Shown: piece by piece, positions 1-11,536 of the stretch | How positions within the stretch are numbered: the first letter of the stretch is position 1 | How the letters are laid out: every line of letters starts with the position of its first letter | DNA from: Hibiscus mutabilis | Lineage: Eukaryota; Streptophyta; Magnoliopsida; Malvales; Malvaceae | Length of the DNA stretch: 64,000 nt | Assembly (NCBI GenBank): GCA_019671005.1 | Contig: CM033744.1 | Location: 39,744,022-39,808,021, forward strand | Reading direction: 5' to 3' | Program-made: the position numbers and the translations under genes | The notes under the pieces: model-generated | The model's database searches: none | What the model saw: the letters and a program-made list of their open reading frames with translations, nothing else | Told to the model about the DNA's origin: nothing

Positions 1-778
1 TCCCTGTCCCATTGCCCACTTCATAGTCCGTGGCTTGTTCGTTTAACCGAACTCCCAAACTATGACTCTCCGAAGAAGTACTCGATCCCGAAGCTTCCTT
101 CACCGGCCTATGGATTGTCTCGACATCCTTCTCCCCTACATCAGTGATTTCTGTTATTCCTGATTCTGTCCAAGGATTGTTAGACGATGGCAAAGGCAGT
201 GAAATCACTTCACTAGGCACAAAACACACCCTGCCTTCATCCCCTAAACAGGTCAGAGAGAAAGGAACCTGAGGAGCAGTTTGTCCAGTAAAACTTGGTT
301 GAAACCAAAAATCTGCGGCCAAACTCAGACTATCTGCACCACCTTCATGAATAACACCGGAAATCTCATTATGACAGCTACCCTTTCTCCTCTTGGCCCT
401 CTCGTTGACAGACTCATCAATGAAACCCTCAGCAAACCTCTTCAAACATTTCCCTTTCTCCCAAACCTCATCCTTGATCTCTCTCCGTCCTTCGAATGGA
501 TTCTTCGCAGCAGCAGTCAATGGCGGCAGCCGGATATTCTGCTTGAGAGAACAACCGCTGGTCTTAGACTCGATCGGTTTCTCCAAAGAAAGGGCAACAG
601 GCCTAATGGGCTGTGACCTTGAAGCAGTGTCCTTGCGAGAAAAACTACATGGCAAGTCCAGTCTCTGTGTGCTCATCGAAGGTGGGATATGGCAAGCTTG
701 AAACTGAGCAGACGCTTCACTCCTCAATCTATGCCTTGGTGACGACAGCAATGTTGAACTAGAACACCCTGCCAACAT
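1..778 (-). CDS. SCL28: SCARECROW-LIKE 28 (GRAS family), N-terminal part
   Basis: An open frame of 259 codons reads leftward from the ATG at 776-778 to the window edge with no stop. The protein starts MLAGCSSSTLLSSPRHRLRS and then shows blocks that I recognise from Arabidopsis SCL28: TQRLDLPCSFSRK, SGCSLKQNIRLPPL, LTCLGDEGRVCFVPSEVI and VKEASGSSTSSES. This is the variable N-terminal region; the conserved GRAS domain (LHRI, VHIID, PFYRE, SAW) must lie beyond the left edge. In Arabidopsis SCL28 is a nuclear transcription regulator expressed at G2/M that controls cell size and division. The start is chosen because the family begins MLAGCSS. The upstream DNA holds MSA motifs that fit MYB3R control. 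The identity is fairly sure from the N-terminus alone. Confidence 0.88.
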   Translation of the reverse strand, partial: MLAGCSSSTLLSSPRHRLRSEASAQFQACHIPPSMSTQRLDLPCSFSRKDTASRSQPIRPVALSLEKPIESKTSGCSLKQNIRLPPLTAAAKNPFEGRREIKDEVWEKGKCLKRFAEGFIDESVNERAKRRKGSCHNEISGVIHEGGADSLSLAADFWFQPSFTGQTAPQVPFSLTCLGDEGRVCFVPSEVISLPLPSSNNPWTESGITEITDVGEKDVETIHRPVKEASGSSTSSESHSLGVRLNEQATDYEVGNGTG

Positions 779-1705
779 TTCTCTACAACCTTCCTGTTTT
801 GTTTGCTTTTCAATCCACCCACCCCCACTTTGTTTTCTCTATTTTCTTTCCCTATCTCTCTTTGTTTCTATAAGTTGTACGCTATGTATGAGTTTTAGTT
901 TATCTTTCTTGTTTATGTATAAAATCTTATATGTTCATGTGGAACTTTGCATGTATACCTGGACAACTAAATCCAGAGAGAGACAAATTCTAAGGGAGTG
1001 TGGTTTTCAAGAAACGCAAAAGAAACAAAATAAGAAGGAATCCGATTTTTTTTTAAAAAAAATACAGAAACGAATTAAAGAATTTGAAATGCAAGTGTTC
1101 CTATATGAACAATGTGTAAAAAAGAAATCCCAGCCCAGAAAGAATCAAAGATTTGTTAACAAGCACAGTAAAGCAACTACCACAAAACAATCATCGGATT
1201 CCCAAACATTCACAAAATACTCATTGGAAAAGGCTACGATCAACAGTGTAAAAAACATGAATGCTGAAGGCAAAAGCGCGTAGAAACTCAAACCTGGACT
1301 TGATACCCTGGAAAACTCTGACAACCATATCACCAGCTTTTGAGGTTTGCAAAAACTCCATGCTAACTGAACCTGAACCCAAACCCAGGTTTGAAACCAA
1401 ACTAAACATGCATGAAAACCAACAAATGAAACATGCTATCTCCTGAAGCTCATAACCCAAGAAAACCAACCGAGTAAAGGGTTTTAGAAAACCTTATACT
1501 ATTTCTCTGGGGTCGTGTTCTTCTTTTTAACTCATTTCGACTACACCTACTAATTACAATACTGCTAAAGTATACAAGTGTTATACACCTTGCTGGTAAG
1601 TACTTACCTCTGTCACCCCTTCACGTCTCCATCAGTGCTTTCTCTTTTGGGATTTCATTTTCAGCCAAAATATAGAAATGGTGAATAATAGTAGCCTTTG
1701 AATTG

Positions 1706-1744
1706 TGACCGTTGGAGTGTTGTCGGAGAAATGTGACCGTTTGG
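1706..1744 (-). promoter_or_regulatory. Pair of mitosis-specific activator (MSA) motifs upstream of SCL28
   Basis: On the minus strand, 1716-1706 reads TCCAACGGTCA, a full match to the MSA consensus YCYAACGGYYA bound by MYB3R factors. A second copy, CCAAACGGTCA, lies at 1744-1734 with one mismatch. A weaker AACGG core is at 1880-1870. They lie about 930 bp upstream of the SCL28 ATG; the transcription start was not located. Confidence 0.55.
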
Positions 1745-1829
1745 GAGTTGGTGACGATTACCCTATTTTCTCCTCTTTCTTTAGTGCAGGTACCCTTTTC
1801 TTTTAATGAATTTAGAGGCTGTTGAGATT

Positions 1830-1846
1830 CACGTGGTGTGCACGTG
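1830..1846. promoter_or_regulatory. Two G-boxes upstream of SCL28
   Basis: CACGTG occurs at 1830-1835 and again at 1841-1846, 5 bp apart. Such G-boxes bind bHLH and bZIP factors. An AT-rich TATA-like stretch lies just beyond, near 1893-1900. Activity is unproven. Confidence 0.4.
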
Positions 1847-1984
1847 CTTATCTCCTGATACCCATTCATTATCCGTTGGCTCTCATGCCTCAATTATATA
1901 ATAGATTTTGTTTTGTCGTATTATGAAAATTAACATTTGGTTTTAACTTCCTTAACCTCTTTAGAAAAAAATTTAATATACAGG

Positions 1985-2150
1985 TCGTGTAAACTAGTTT
2001 TAGAGATTAGTGTCTTAGTTTAGGGTTTAAGGTTTAGGAGTTTAGGTTGTAAAGTATAGAATTCAAGGTTAGCGTTTAGAATTTAGGGTTTAGAGTGTGA
2101 GGTTTAGTTTTTTAGGGTTAGGGTTAGGAATTTAGGATTTTGGTTTTTAT
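1985..2150 (+). repeat. Degenerate telomere-like repeat block
   Basis: This block consists of imperfect TTTAGGG-related units (tagggttt, ggtttagg, gggttaggg) with variable spacing. Related blocks occur near 17.7, 19.2, 36.1, 38.5 and 51.4 kb. The copy at 19.2 kb is also preceded by a similar 'agaccgtgt' sequence, so this is a dispersed repeat family rather than a simple chance run. Confidence 0.6.
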
Positions 2151-3345
2151 AGTGTAAATACAAAGGCTTATGTAGAATTAATTTTATGCAGCATGTATAT
2201 CAAAGTTTTACCCACCTCTTAATTATATTAAGATAACGAGGCACACACTAGCACACGTCCACCGAAAATTAAAAAATATATTATAAATTAATATTTTAGC
2301 TAGAATTTTGAACTCAAATTAAGTATTAAAAGACACTTTATCGGTCAACTATTATATTAACAAACGAGTGAAGAAAATTATTGATAATAATAATTATCAA
2401 GTTGTAACTCTTTTTTTTCTGTCTTTGTATTACAAAACATTTTATTGTTAAATAATTAAAACAAAAAACGTACTAATAATTAATAGTGTATTTTTTTAAT
2501 TCTAACTAGAAGATCCTTTTTCGGTACAATTAACTAGGATATGCCTAGTCGCTATGTTTTGTAAAACTAGAATATGATATTACATTAATATATGTTAAAT
2601 CTAAATTTTAAAATTATGCAAATTATAGAATTAATTGAAACATGAACAGATTTAAAATAACTAAAAAGTAAAAATGGTACAAAGCAAAATGACCGTTTGA
2701 ATTGAACCATAATAATTAATGTAAGATACTAACATTATAAAAATATCACGTGTATAAAAATTAATAAATAGTGAAATATAAACACATGAAAATTATGTAC
2801 CCGACATAGTTGTAAATACTAACTTCCCCATCCAATTTGGCATTCAGTGGAGGGTAACTTTTAATTAAGTTATAACAATATTATTATAGATAGATTATAT
2901 TAAGGGAACTTTGACTGGCTCACACAACCAATAAGAGTCCGCCACGCTGGAGTTGGTAAGGACATTGTGGTCAATTTGCCTCGTTCGATGCGGCTGGCAA
3001 CAAGGTACAAAGGACAGCCAGGTGCCTTTATCTTTTACATGTTTTTTTCTTCTTGGGCCTACAACCTTTTTCAGGTTGGGAAAAGGACCAACAAATGAAT
3101 ATAGCTCAAAGGATACGAGGAATGTAATGACAAACAGACCCCCAATATCTGCATTCTCTTTTTAAGCATTTAGCACCAACAAAATGCAGAATTCTACTGA
3201 CCATTCTCAAGTCAGATTAATTGTGCCCTATCCTGAATTACCCTTATGAAATCCATGTACTTCTTCCGGTTTCAATCAAACTAAAAGACTTTCTGAGTAA
3301 TTTTTCTACGATAATCGTATAGGGATTAAGATGGTTATTACTTCT
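2151..3345. other. Intergenic DNA, no gene seen
   Basis: This is AT-rich sequence between the SCL28 upstream region and the 3' end of the PUX8-like gene. The short open frames have no recognisable protein content. The part near 3100-3345 is presumably the 3' UTR of the PUX8-like gene. Confidence 0.5.
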
Positions 3346-6300
3346 TCAGATCAACTCCAGGAATAGGGCCTCTTGTTTGCTTGTTAACCCGAGTTCGTTT
3401 AGTGTCAAATTGCTCTCTCCATCACTGAAAGCACGCCTCGGGTACGGCCTCACCTGTGCAGCAAATATTGTGATTAGAATGCGCTTATATTTATATTCCT
3501 TGCGGGAAGCAAGTAGCCAATATTTTCGTCCAATGGCTATCTATCTATCTATCCATCTATCTATCTCGAATGATAGGATGGGACTTGGGATGAGAATTTA
3601 CCAGTCTATAAGTTCCTGGCTTGACTCCTCTACCAATATCTATGATGCAAAACAAAATCAAAGTCAGGTCTAACACTGAGCATGCTGCATGCTCAAGAAG
3701 TGATTCTTCTTTGCACATTTACCTGCAGCCTATCGGACTTGAGAAATCTGCGGCCCCTGCGACTGCAATCTGGCATTCGCACAAGAAGGCTTACAGCATT
3801 TTGCTCATTGGCAGCTGGCTCCTCAGGCAGTGAAGCTTCTTTAGCAGCTAATTGTCTCTCAAATTCCTGGCAATGTTATCAGAAAAGACGCAATTCAGAA
3901 TCCATGGAAAGTAGATATCTACAGTGAATGAAATTATATTTACAAAGCATAAATTAAGTACAAGTACGTTGATTGGAAAGCAACAAACAAATTAACAAGT
4001 ATTTTTCTTAATTAAAGAAAAACGTAAATTATCTGAATAATAAAATGCATTTTATATCATCTACATTAAGACATCAACAGTATGAATTGCTGTAATGAAG
4101 ATAAAATTGACAAGGACAATAGTTGTACGAAAATTACAACACAAGTTAGTTTCACCTACATGAAAAATTTGCCCGTAAAATTTTAATCATCCCGCATAAA
4201 ATTAAAAACAAGCATCTATATATAATAAATTGCCTTTGAACTATTGCTAGAATGTAATTCTGTATCCAAAAAATAATGTTACAAGATAGAACATATCATT
4301 TTCCTCAATCCATAGACCAAAATATACACCAGTTATGTTTACTAATGATCAGAACTATAACTAATAATTACCTGCTCCTCCTCCACTTTCCTGCGAAGCT
4401 CTTCCTCTTTTCGCTGTTCTTCTTCAAGAGCAGCTTTTCTATCTGCTTCCTCCTTTAAACGGCGAGCTTCGGCTTCTTCAATTGCTTTCAACTCTTTTTC
4501 TCTGTCAGCTTGCAATGATGCATAATATTCATCATCCTGAAATTGCATCATGTATGTAGGCAACTGTTAGACCGTTTCTGCTGGACCAAAATACCCGTAC
4601 CTTACAGCAGTGTTTAAAAAGGCGACTCTGAGGCGCGGCGAGTACAAATCGCCTATTTATGTCTAGGCGAGACGATTTTAATGAAGTGCACAGAGGCGTT
4701 AATGAGGCGTAAAAGGCGCCGAGACGCAGAGGCAATGAAAGGCGACGCGTTATTTAAAATTAGAAGAAAAAAACCTAAAAACAGAGTATGTTGAAGAAGA
4801 AGAAGAAGAAAAATAAAAAAACTGATGAGTAAATGCAATGGAGGAAGAGGAGGAAAAAGAGAAACAAGAAAATTTTGGAACAATGAAAAATCAAAGAAAA
4901 CTTATATGTCGAAGAAGAAGAGAAGAAAGGGTGAGTGCTTTACGCGATAGAGAGAATTGTAGGCTTACTGGCACAACTTTTAACTTGTGACTTTTTATTT
5001 ATTATCAACAAATAAAAAATAATAATTTATTAAAAAAATAAAAAGAAATAAGAATGAAATAATCAGAGTAGAAAAATTTAAAAAGTTATAGACTAATAAT
5101 TGTCAACCCTCAGTATTTGGCCATAGTAAGTTTGACTATTTTTATGGCCCAAAAGTTATAGTTTAAACTAGTAGCATATTATTTATTCTCTCCCAGTGCA
5201 TTAGCATTAGTTATTTTTATAAATTTTAACCCATATTCTTTGGTTTGGTTAAAAAGATGAATAAGAAAATAAAATATTTTAAGTAAATAATTTTTTAACT
5301 ATAATATTTATTATTTGAATAAATTTAATAATTATTTTGTAATTTTTATAAATTCAATCATAATTAACATTGAAAGAATGCAAGAATGGTATTTAAGTGA
5401 TAAATTTATCTGTACTTGATCAATATATCTTTAATTATAAAAAATTACGCCTCACTTCAATAAAGCGCGCACCTTGCGCCTTGTGCCTCGGCTCTAGGAC
5501 CCTTATCGCCTTAGTGCGCCTTGTACCATTTTATACATTGCCTTACAGTCAAATAACAAAAAAATAAATAAATAAAAAATATATAAACTAACTTGCTGTT
5601 CCCTAATCAAGCGTTGGGCTGCCAAAGAGGGTGATGGAGGACGAGGGGCACGCCAGGGATTGGAGCCATCCGATCGCATGTACTGGTTAGGTCCATATGC
5701 AAAAGGATATCTACTTTCAGGGATTCCACCAAATATTGCAGCCTCAAGCATGACTGCTTCATCATGCTCCTCAGATGAGATGCCTCCCCACTATGATTTA
5801 GTAGAGAGCAGAATCCAAATATTAATCTTAGTAAAAAAGACATAAGCGAAAGGCACCAGTTCGAAGAGAAAGCCGAGTAAATATATGAAATGCATTTTTT
5901 TTACTTAAATTCTAACTGCACATCAGAGGAAATTGGGCAAGGGTTTAACCTCATCAGAAGTAAAGGCATTTCCATTGCTCTGTGGGAGATTGCCTACGTC
6001 TTGTTGTCCAAGACTTGATGCTGGGCTAGCCTCAACAGCTCCAATTTCTTTCACAGATTCCCTCAAGCCAGATAATGCCCGTCTGGGCCTGGGCCTGGGC
6101 CTAACTAGAGGCTGCCCCTCCACAACTTCGGCATCATCTTGAATGGAAGAGCTTCCTCTCATTAACCTAAAACCAACTCAATTAAGTACACCATAAAATG
6201 AAGCAAAAGCAAATAGAGTTGCAGATTTGTAGTCGGAACACAATAACATGACAAAACACCTAATGCTTAACAAGTGATCATCGGATGTACCTCCCATTTG

Positions 6301-7341
6301 AGGCAGCCAAGTTTCTGAGCTGCACCTCAGCTGGTTTAGAAGCTACGGATTCCGATGTTCCAGCAGACCAACCCTGCTCATGCAATGCCTTCTCTTGCTC
6401 CGCTGACTGAATTTGGTAACATTGAACAAAATGAAGAGATTATCGTATGAAAGCATGATTTTAACAAACTAAAGCAGAACAAACCTTCAAGGACAATGAA
6501 ACTGCTTCTGCAAGTTGAGCATCCTCCTCCACATGAGACCGATTAATTGGAGGACCCAGATCACTGGAATCCTGAACAAACATTAAAAGGCAATTTGTGA
6601 GGCAAACATCTATGCCATCTACAAGAAGGAAGTGCATCAGCACAGCAAGACAGTAGAAACACCGGTCTAAAAATTTACCTCAACTTCCCATTTAGAAGCC
6701 TCAATTGCAGCTCGAATCATTTGTTCTTCAACGTCATTGCCAGAGTCTGGCAAATTATCAAAGACAGGAGCACTGGGTGTAACACGTTGGTTACGAGAAG
6801 GATTGTTCAGCTGACGTGGTAGCATGGTAGAATCATCATCTACTTCATCAATTATAACAGTCTCATTGGAAATAGGTCCATGTGCTTGTGCAGTTTCAGA
6901 GACATCCTCAATGACAGGAGCATGACCAGAACGATTTGACGGCTCATTGCTATCCTTAACCTCTATTGGTACCTCCCTCACCTCTCTTGGATGTGTAACC
7001 AATGGTTCACGAGATGTAAAATCAGAAACACCATCAAAGAAGCTTCTACGAAAGTTTGGATCAAGCAATGAGAATGCATTCGTCGCTCTAGGTGCTGGGA
7101 GAAGTGGAAAGACTGGCCTGCTTGGTACAGCTTCTATTGGGTCGTCTATATCCATGGCATCATCTACAGGAACTACAGTTGATGTTGACCTTGTGCTACA
7201 AGCAGGAAAAATAAAGAAATAAATAAAGCTATAAACATACAATTGCTAATCATATGAGAGAATAGCACAATTGACTAACGTGCTTCGATCTCCTTCGCTG
7301 AAAAGTGCATTGACAGCTGCATTTAGATCACCGCCATGCTC
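3346..7341 (-). CDS. PUX8: PUX8/SAY1-like UBX-domain protein, incomplete and probably damaged
   Basis: Exons that I can splice on the minus strand: 7341-7280 (UBA-like, EHGGDLNAAVNALFSEGD), 7195-6679, 6571-6485 (UIM-like, EEDAQLAEAVSLSL), 6406-6291, 6166-5950, 5790-5593 (WGGISSEEHDEAVMLEAA), 4536-4372 (acidic/basic coiled coil), 3866-3723 (start of UBX, RRGRRFLKSDRLQ), about 3664-3602, and 3453-3346 (VRPYPRRAFSDGES, ending FLELI then TGA). All junctions keep phase except one. Plant PUX proteins are CDC48/p97 adaptors; PUX8 combines UBA, UIM and UBX and feeds ubiquitinated cargo to CDC48. Faults: no first exon with an ATG and the UBA start is recognisable upstream, and the UBX exon 3664-3602 is preceded by TG instead of AG. 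A hAT element sits in one intron. It may be a decaying gene. Confidence 0.85.
3538..3566. repeat. CTAT tetranucleotide microsatellite
   Basis: About seven tandem copies of ctat with one interruption (ccat) lie in the last intron of the PUX8-like gene. It is a likely length polymorphism. Confidence 0.8.
4608..5540. mobile_element. hAT-type non-autonomous transposon in a PUX8 intron
   Basis: The ends are inverted: CAGTGTTTAAAAAGGCG at the left, and CAATGTATAAAATGG then AAGGCGC reading in from the right. The element is flanked by the exact 8-bp repeat CCTTACAG (4600-4607 and 5541-5548). GGCGC-rich subterminal repeats lie at both ends and the core is AT-rich. Eight-bp duplications and CA-TG ends are typical of hAT elements. 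No transposase frame is visible. Confidence 0.75.
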
Positions 7342-7539
7342 CTGATTCCAAGCAAAATTAATAAAAGAAAAGTGAGAGATGCACATATCTAACTTGAATT
7401 TAGGAACAGATGCAAAGAATCCAAACTAACTCAAATAAATAAGGCAACTCAAGAACTCAATTTGATGGTGATAAAAGAGTTATCCAAACATCTCACCCCC
7501 AAGCCATTGCATTCATAAAATTCTATAGAACCTTAGTTT

Positions 7540-7700
7540 TAAAAAGCGTGCCTAGGCGCGGGGTGCACAAAAAATCTCCTCTGTCGGCCTAGGCGCAGTG
7601 CAGAACGAGAAGCCCACACAGGCGCGCACTTTTGGAGGGATTCAAGGCGCAGCGCTTCTGGCGCCTTAGGGATTCAAGAGTAAAAAAAAAAAAGCTTTTT
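7540..7700. mobile_element. GGCGC-rich element end, fragment
   Basis: The sequence 'ttttaaaaagcgtgcctaggcgc' and the following GCGC-rich 130 bp resemble the subterminal region of the hAT-type element at 4608-5540. I could not find a matching opposite end, so this looks like a truncated or broken copy. Confidence 0.4.
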
Positions 7701-8635
7701 CACTTCTCCTTCAAGGACCCTCCAGAGCTTTCCACAGTCACCAGAGCTCCCTGTTAGGGTGTCGTTCTCTTTTCTTCTCTCCATTTTCGCCTCTTCCTGC
7801 TTCCATTTTCGCCTCTTCTCTGTTCTGCATCAATTTAATACTCCTCTTCTCTTCTCTGTTTCCATTTTCGCATCAATTTAATATTGGTAGAATATTGCGC
7901 TTGATTTTTCTTTTAATATAGTACATGTTATATTATTTTTCAATCTATAATATTTATAGTATTTTTAAAGTCTAATTCTTACATTCTGATTTTTAATAGT
8001 ATTTTTAGTTTTATTAAAAATAATTAGAAGTTGAATTTTTTATATTTTTACTTTAAATACTATTTATTTTAACAAGTAGAAAAGCATCATAGCAAGTGAG
8101 GTTCTTTTTAACATATTTTTGAATTTTTTTTAAAAAATGAAAGCATGTTTAAAGTCAAGATACAGAGAATCTGACTTCAAAAAGACTATAACAAATGTTA
8201 TAGATTAAAAAATAATCTGACATGTACTAACTTAAAAAAAATATAATTCTAAATAGATTATTTCACCAATTTCACCAAAAGACAGGCTTAAGGTATTTTG
8301 AATTTTGAAAAAATAATAATTAACCTCCACACTTTTTTAACACAATTAACTATTATAATATTTTGAAATTTCATTAATTTATCCCTTTGACGGAAATTAA
8401 TTGTTAAATTTAATAATTTTTAAATCAGTTGATATCACGTGTCGTGGTTATAATATTGTCACTTGATATTTTTATTAAAAAAATCTTTTAAAGATCTAAA
8501 AATAAAAATACTAATAAAATTATAGAAATAATTTTAAATGCATTTGTAAATGTCACATGGCATAATTATAGTATGTTACGTAACAATAATATATTAAAAA
8601 ATCATCACAAATTGATAGTCAAAATTAATAAAAAA

Positions 8636-8709
8636 ACTTAATTTATTCAATTTATTGATTCGGGATTAATTTGACTTAATTTATTCAATTTATTGATTCG
8701 GGATTAATT
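8636..8709 (+). repeat. 38-bp tandem duplication
   Basis: The sequence from acttaatttattcaatttat onward is repeated directly after 38 bp (8636-8673 and 8674-8709) with no difference that I can see. It indicates a recent slippage or duplication event. Confidence 0.75.
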
Positions 8710-8869
8710 AGGTAAAAAATCTAGAGAATTAATTTTTTTTAGTTCAAGAGCTTCAAACACTTTTAAGCCAATTTTTATCTTCTTGTTTGTTATCTTCATT
8801 TCTATCTTGTAGTTTATTTTATTTGTCGGTTTGTTCCGACACCTTTGCATAAGTGCAACATCATTTCTT

Positions 8870-9440
8870 CGAGTAAATGAACAAAGCATTCAACGAACCG
8901 CTCGTGAACCGTTTGTATAACATTCGTTTATTAAGTTAAATAAACGGATATGAAAAAAATTATTTAATAAACGGACAAACACAAATAGATGTGTGTTCGG
9001 TTTGTTTATGTTCATGGACAAACTCGTTTATAAGCTCGTTTATTTTTTAAATATTGATGATGATAGGGACTGAATTGAACACATGTGAACTTTGGAGTTC
9101 AAACTGTGAAGCCTGAGAAACTTAAAGATTAATAGATTAATTTCACAAGTTTGGAATTATTTTACTTTTTGTTTGTTTAGTTAAAATATTTATGAACATT
9201 TTCTCGAACGTATTCGTTTAAATGTACGCGAACGTTAAACGAACACGTTCGTGGACACTTAAACGAGCACGTTCACGGACACTTAATAAACGAACACGAA
9301 CACTTTCAAAAATAAATAAACAAACACCGATACAATATTAAAAATTTAAACGAACATTAACCGAACATAAACACCTTTAAAAATAAACAAACAAATACAA
9401 ATATAATCTTATTCGTTCAAGCTCGTTTCATTTATACCAC
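8870..9440. repeat. Foldback repeat rich in GTTCG/CGAAC motifs
   Basis: Repeated 'ttcgttta' and 'taaacgaac' motifs occur in both orientations, with clusters at 8875-9035 and 9200-9440 that are roughly inverse complements. It is a MITE-like foldback; no coding content and no clean target duplication were identified. Confidence 0.5.
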
Positions 9441-10980
9441 TCTTCTCATATCGCCGGTGGTTGATACTTTTTTGATGGCGGCAAAGATAATTCCCAATTC
9501 GATAGTGTTTATAGTCCAAAGTGTTTAGACGTTTAAAAATCTTACCATAAAAAATTAATCTTTCGTTTTATATTAGAAGTATAAAATTTAAATGTTATTA
9601 AACATTTATAAGATATAAATTTATTTTTTAAAAGTGTAAAATTGAATCATATTAAAAAGATAAATTAAACCATTCATCACTCTCATTCATATTTCAATTA
9701 CTTATAATATATTAACTTAACTTTCAGATTATTTTTGTTATAGTCATTTTGAATTATTTTATTATTATTTTCTTATAACATAGAATTTATTATTATTAAA
9801 TAAAAATTAAAAATATGTCCCGAACCCACCCAAACCTAAACTCTAAATCTCAAAAATCCATAAACCCCAAACTCCTCCATTATTCTTCAACCACTCACCG
9901 ATCAAACTTTCAGCAGCCGAACTTTCATCGGTCCTCTGCCACTCTCACCCTAAAATCAACCACATACTTGATAGATATGCACTTGTCTTCATACGTATAT
10001 CTCATACCTATAACATTTGTGCACTCAGACCACAGAACTTGATAAAAAGAAAAAAAGTTGAAGGACTTGATGATTTAACATGTGTGCACATTGGCTTGCC
10101 AAATTTGATTCCTTGTAGCTTTCTGTTTTTTTCTTTCGTCCAGTTCTGCAAATGCCTTGTTGTTAGCTTTAATTCCTAGAGAGTAAATCTGATGAAATTG
10201 GATAGACATGTAACCACTCAAATCCGTTCGGCGCTATTTTTTCAAGTTTTAATTTTTTTTGATTTAATTCCATTTGGAAAAACCTCTGTCCGGTTTTAAA
10301 ATTAAAAATATAGAGTCACCACGGATCATTTAAAAATAATAGACCGGACACCAAAATAAAACTAGATATTAAAATTCGGGTCCGGGAGTCAGTTACGGAT
10401 GTGAAAAGATGAGCACCCTCACACCGCCCAAAATTGGTACCTAGCCGATTATTTAACGTCTTGGTATTGGAAATTGCGAATTCGAATAAAATTTAAAATA
10501 TGACTCTTAAATGCCGAAAATATAAAGAGAACCGTATCCCTATGCGCCCGGGACACGATTTCTCGTTTTCTTGAAAAATTCGAGGAAATCACATCCCTAT
10601 ACGTCCGGGACATGATTTCTCGAAGTTTTTAAAAAACATAAATGATTTATAAATTGTAAAAAAATATTTTGTGAAAACCGAGTATGAATGCATGCAAAAT
10701 ACTAATACTTCATATTTTATATACTTATAAAAGTAACATGTATTTTAATATATCAAAACATTTTAATATATTTAATTATAATTATATGTTAAATACTAAA
10801 ATATCTATATGTACACGTAAAATATGTATTTTAAATAAAAATCTTTTATTACATATACTTAAAAACATAATAAAACATAATATACAAGGTTTTATGCATA
10901 TAAACATCATAAAACATATACATATATATATATATATATTTATAATTATGTGCATTATGTATATAAATACATATATTTAA

Positions 10981-11536
10981 GGTTTAAACCAAAAAACATC
11001 CCTCAAACTATGTCTTTTTCTGCTTTTTAGCCTTAAACTATGATTTGAGCAAAATGGCCCTTAAACTATTAATTTTGGTCACTTTAAGTCCATAAACTAT
11101 GATTTGGGCAAAATAAGCTCTTAAACTATCATTTTTGTCACTTTAAGTCCATGGTTACAAAAAATCATTTTATAGGCTTTTTCTAACATATATAAATATT
11201 TATGTTCTTTTTAAAATTTAAAATATCATATATCAAAATAAGCCCCTAAACTATCATTTATGGTCATTTTAAGTCTGATAATTATTTAAGTCAAAAGAAA
11301 ATTATTTCGGCTAATAAGATGTTGACACATCACAAAGATTTTTTGACCAATTGGTTGTTTTGGGGACTAAAAGAAGAAAAATGACAGTTTAGATACTTAT
11401 TTTGACCAAAATATACTTTAGGGACTTAAAATGACCAAAAATGATAGTTTAAGGGCCTATTTTGCCCAAATCATAGTTTAAGGGTTAAAAGCATGAAAAA
11501 AAAACATAGTTTGATGGCTGTTTTTTGGTTTAAGCC
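10981..11536. mobile_element. Foldback element with 9-bp target duplication (Mutator-like)
   Basis: The arms are about 180 bp, inverted and imperfect, starting GGTTTAAACC at the left and ending GGTTTAAGCC at the right. Each arm contains repeated 'ccttaaactatgatttg' units. The flanks carry the perfect 9-bp repeat TATATTTAA (10972-10980 and 11537-11545), typical of Mutator-like elements. It is nested in the element at 10209-13317. Confidence 0.75.

Larger units (their letters stand above)
7700..10208. other. Gene-free AT-rich interval
   Basis: The missing first exon of the PUX8-like gene was looked for here and not found. The interval includes a pyrimidine-rich stretch at 7690-7870, a 38-bp tandem duplication at 8636-8709 and a foldback repeat at 8870-9440. 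The open frame at 9815-10042 has no recognisable protein content. Confidence 0.5.

Noticed and set aside
888..1283. 131-codon frame upstream of SCL28
   Set aside because: Lysine/threonine-rich low-complexity product without recognisable motifs, lying in the likely SCL28 leader on the opposite strand.
1985..2150. Interstitial true telomere
   Set aside because: Units are too irregular and the blocks share non-telomeric flanks, which suits a dispersed repeat family.
5933..7222. Plus-strand frames at 5933-6142 and 6947-7222
   Set aside because: Antisense of PUX8-like exons with supported splice borders.
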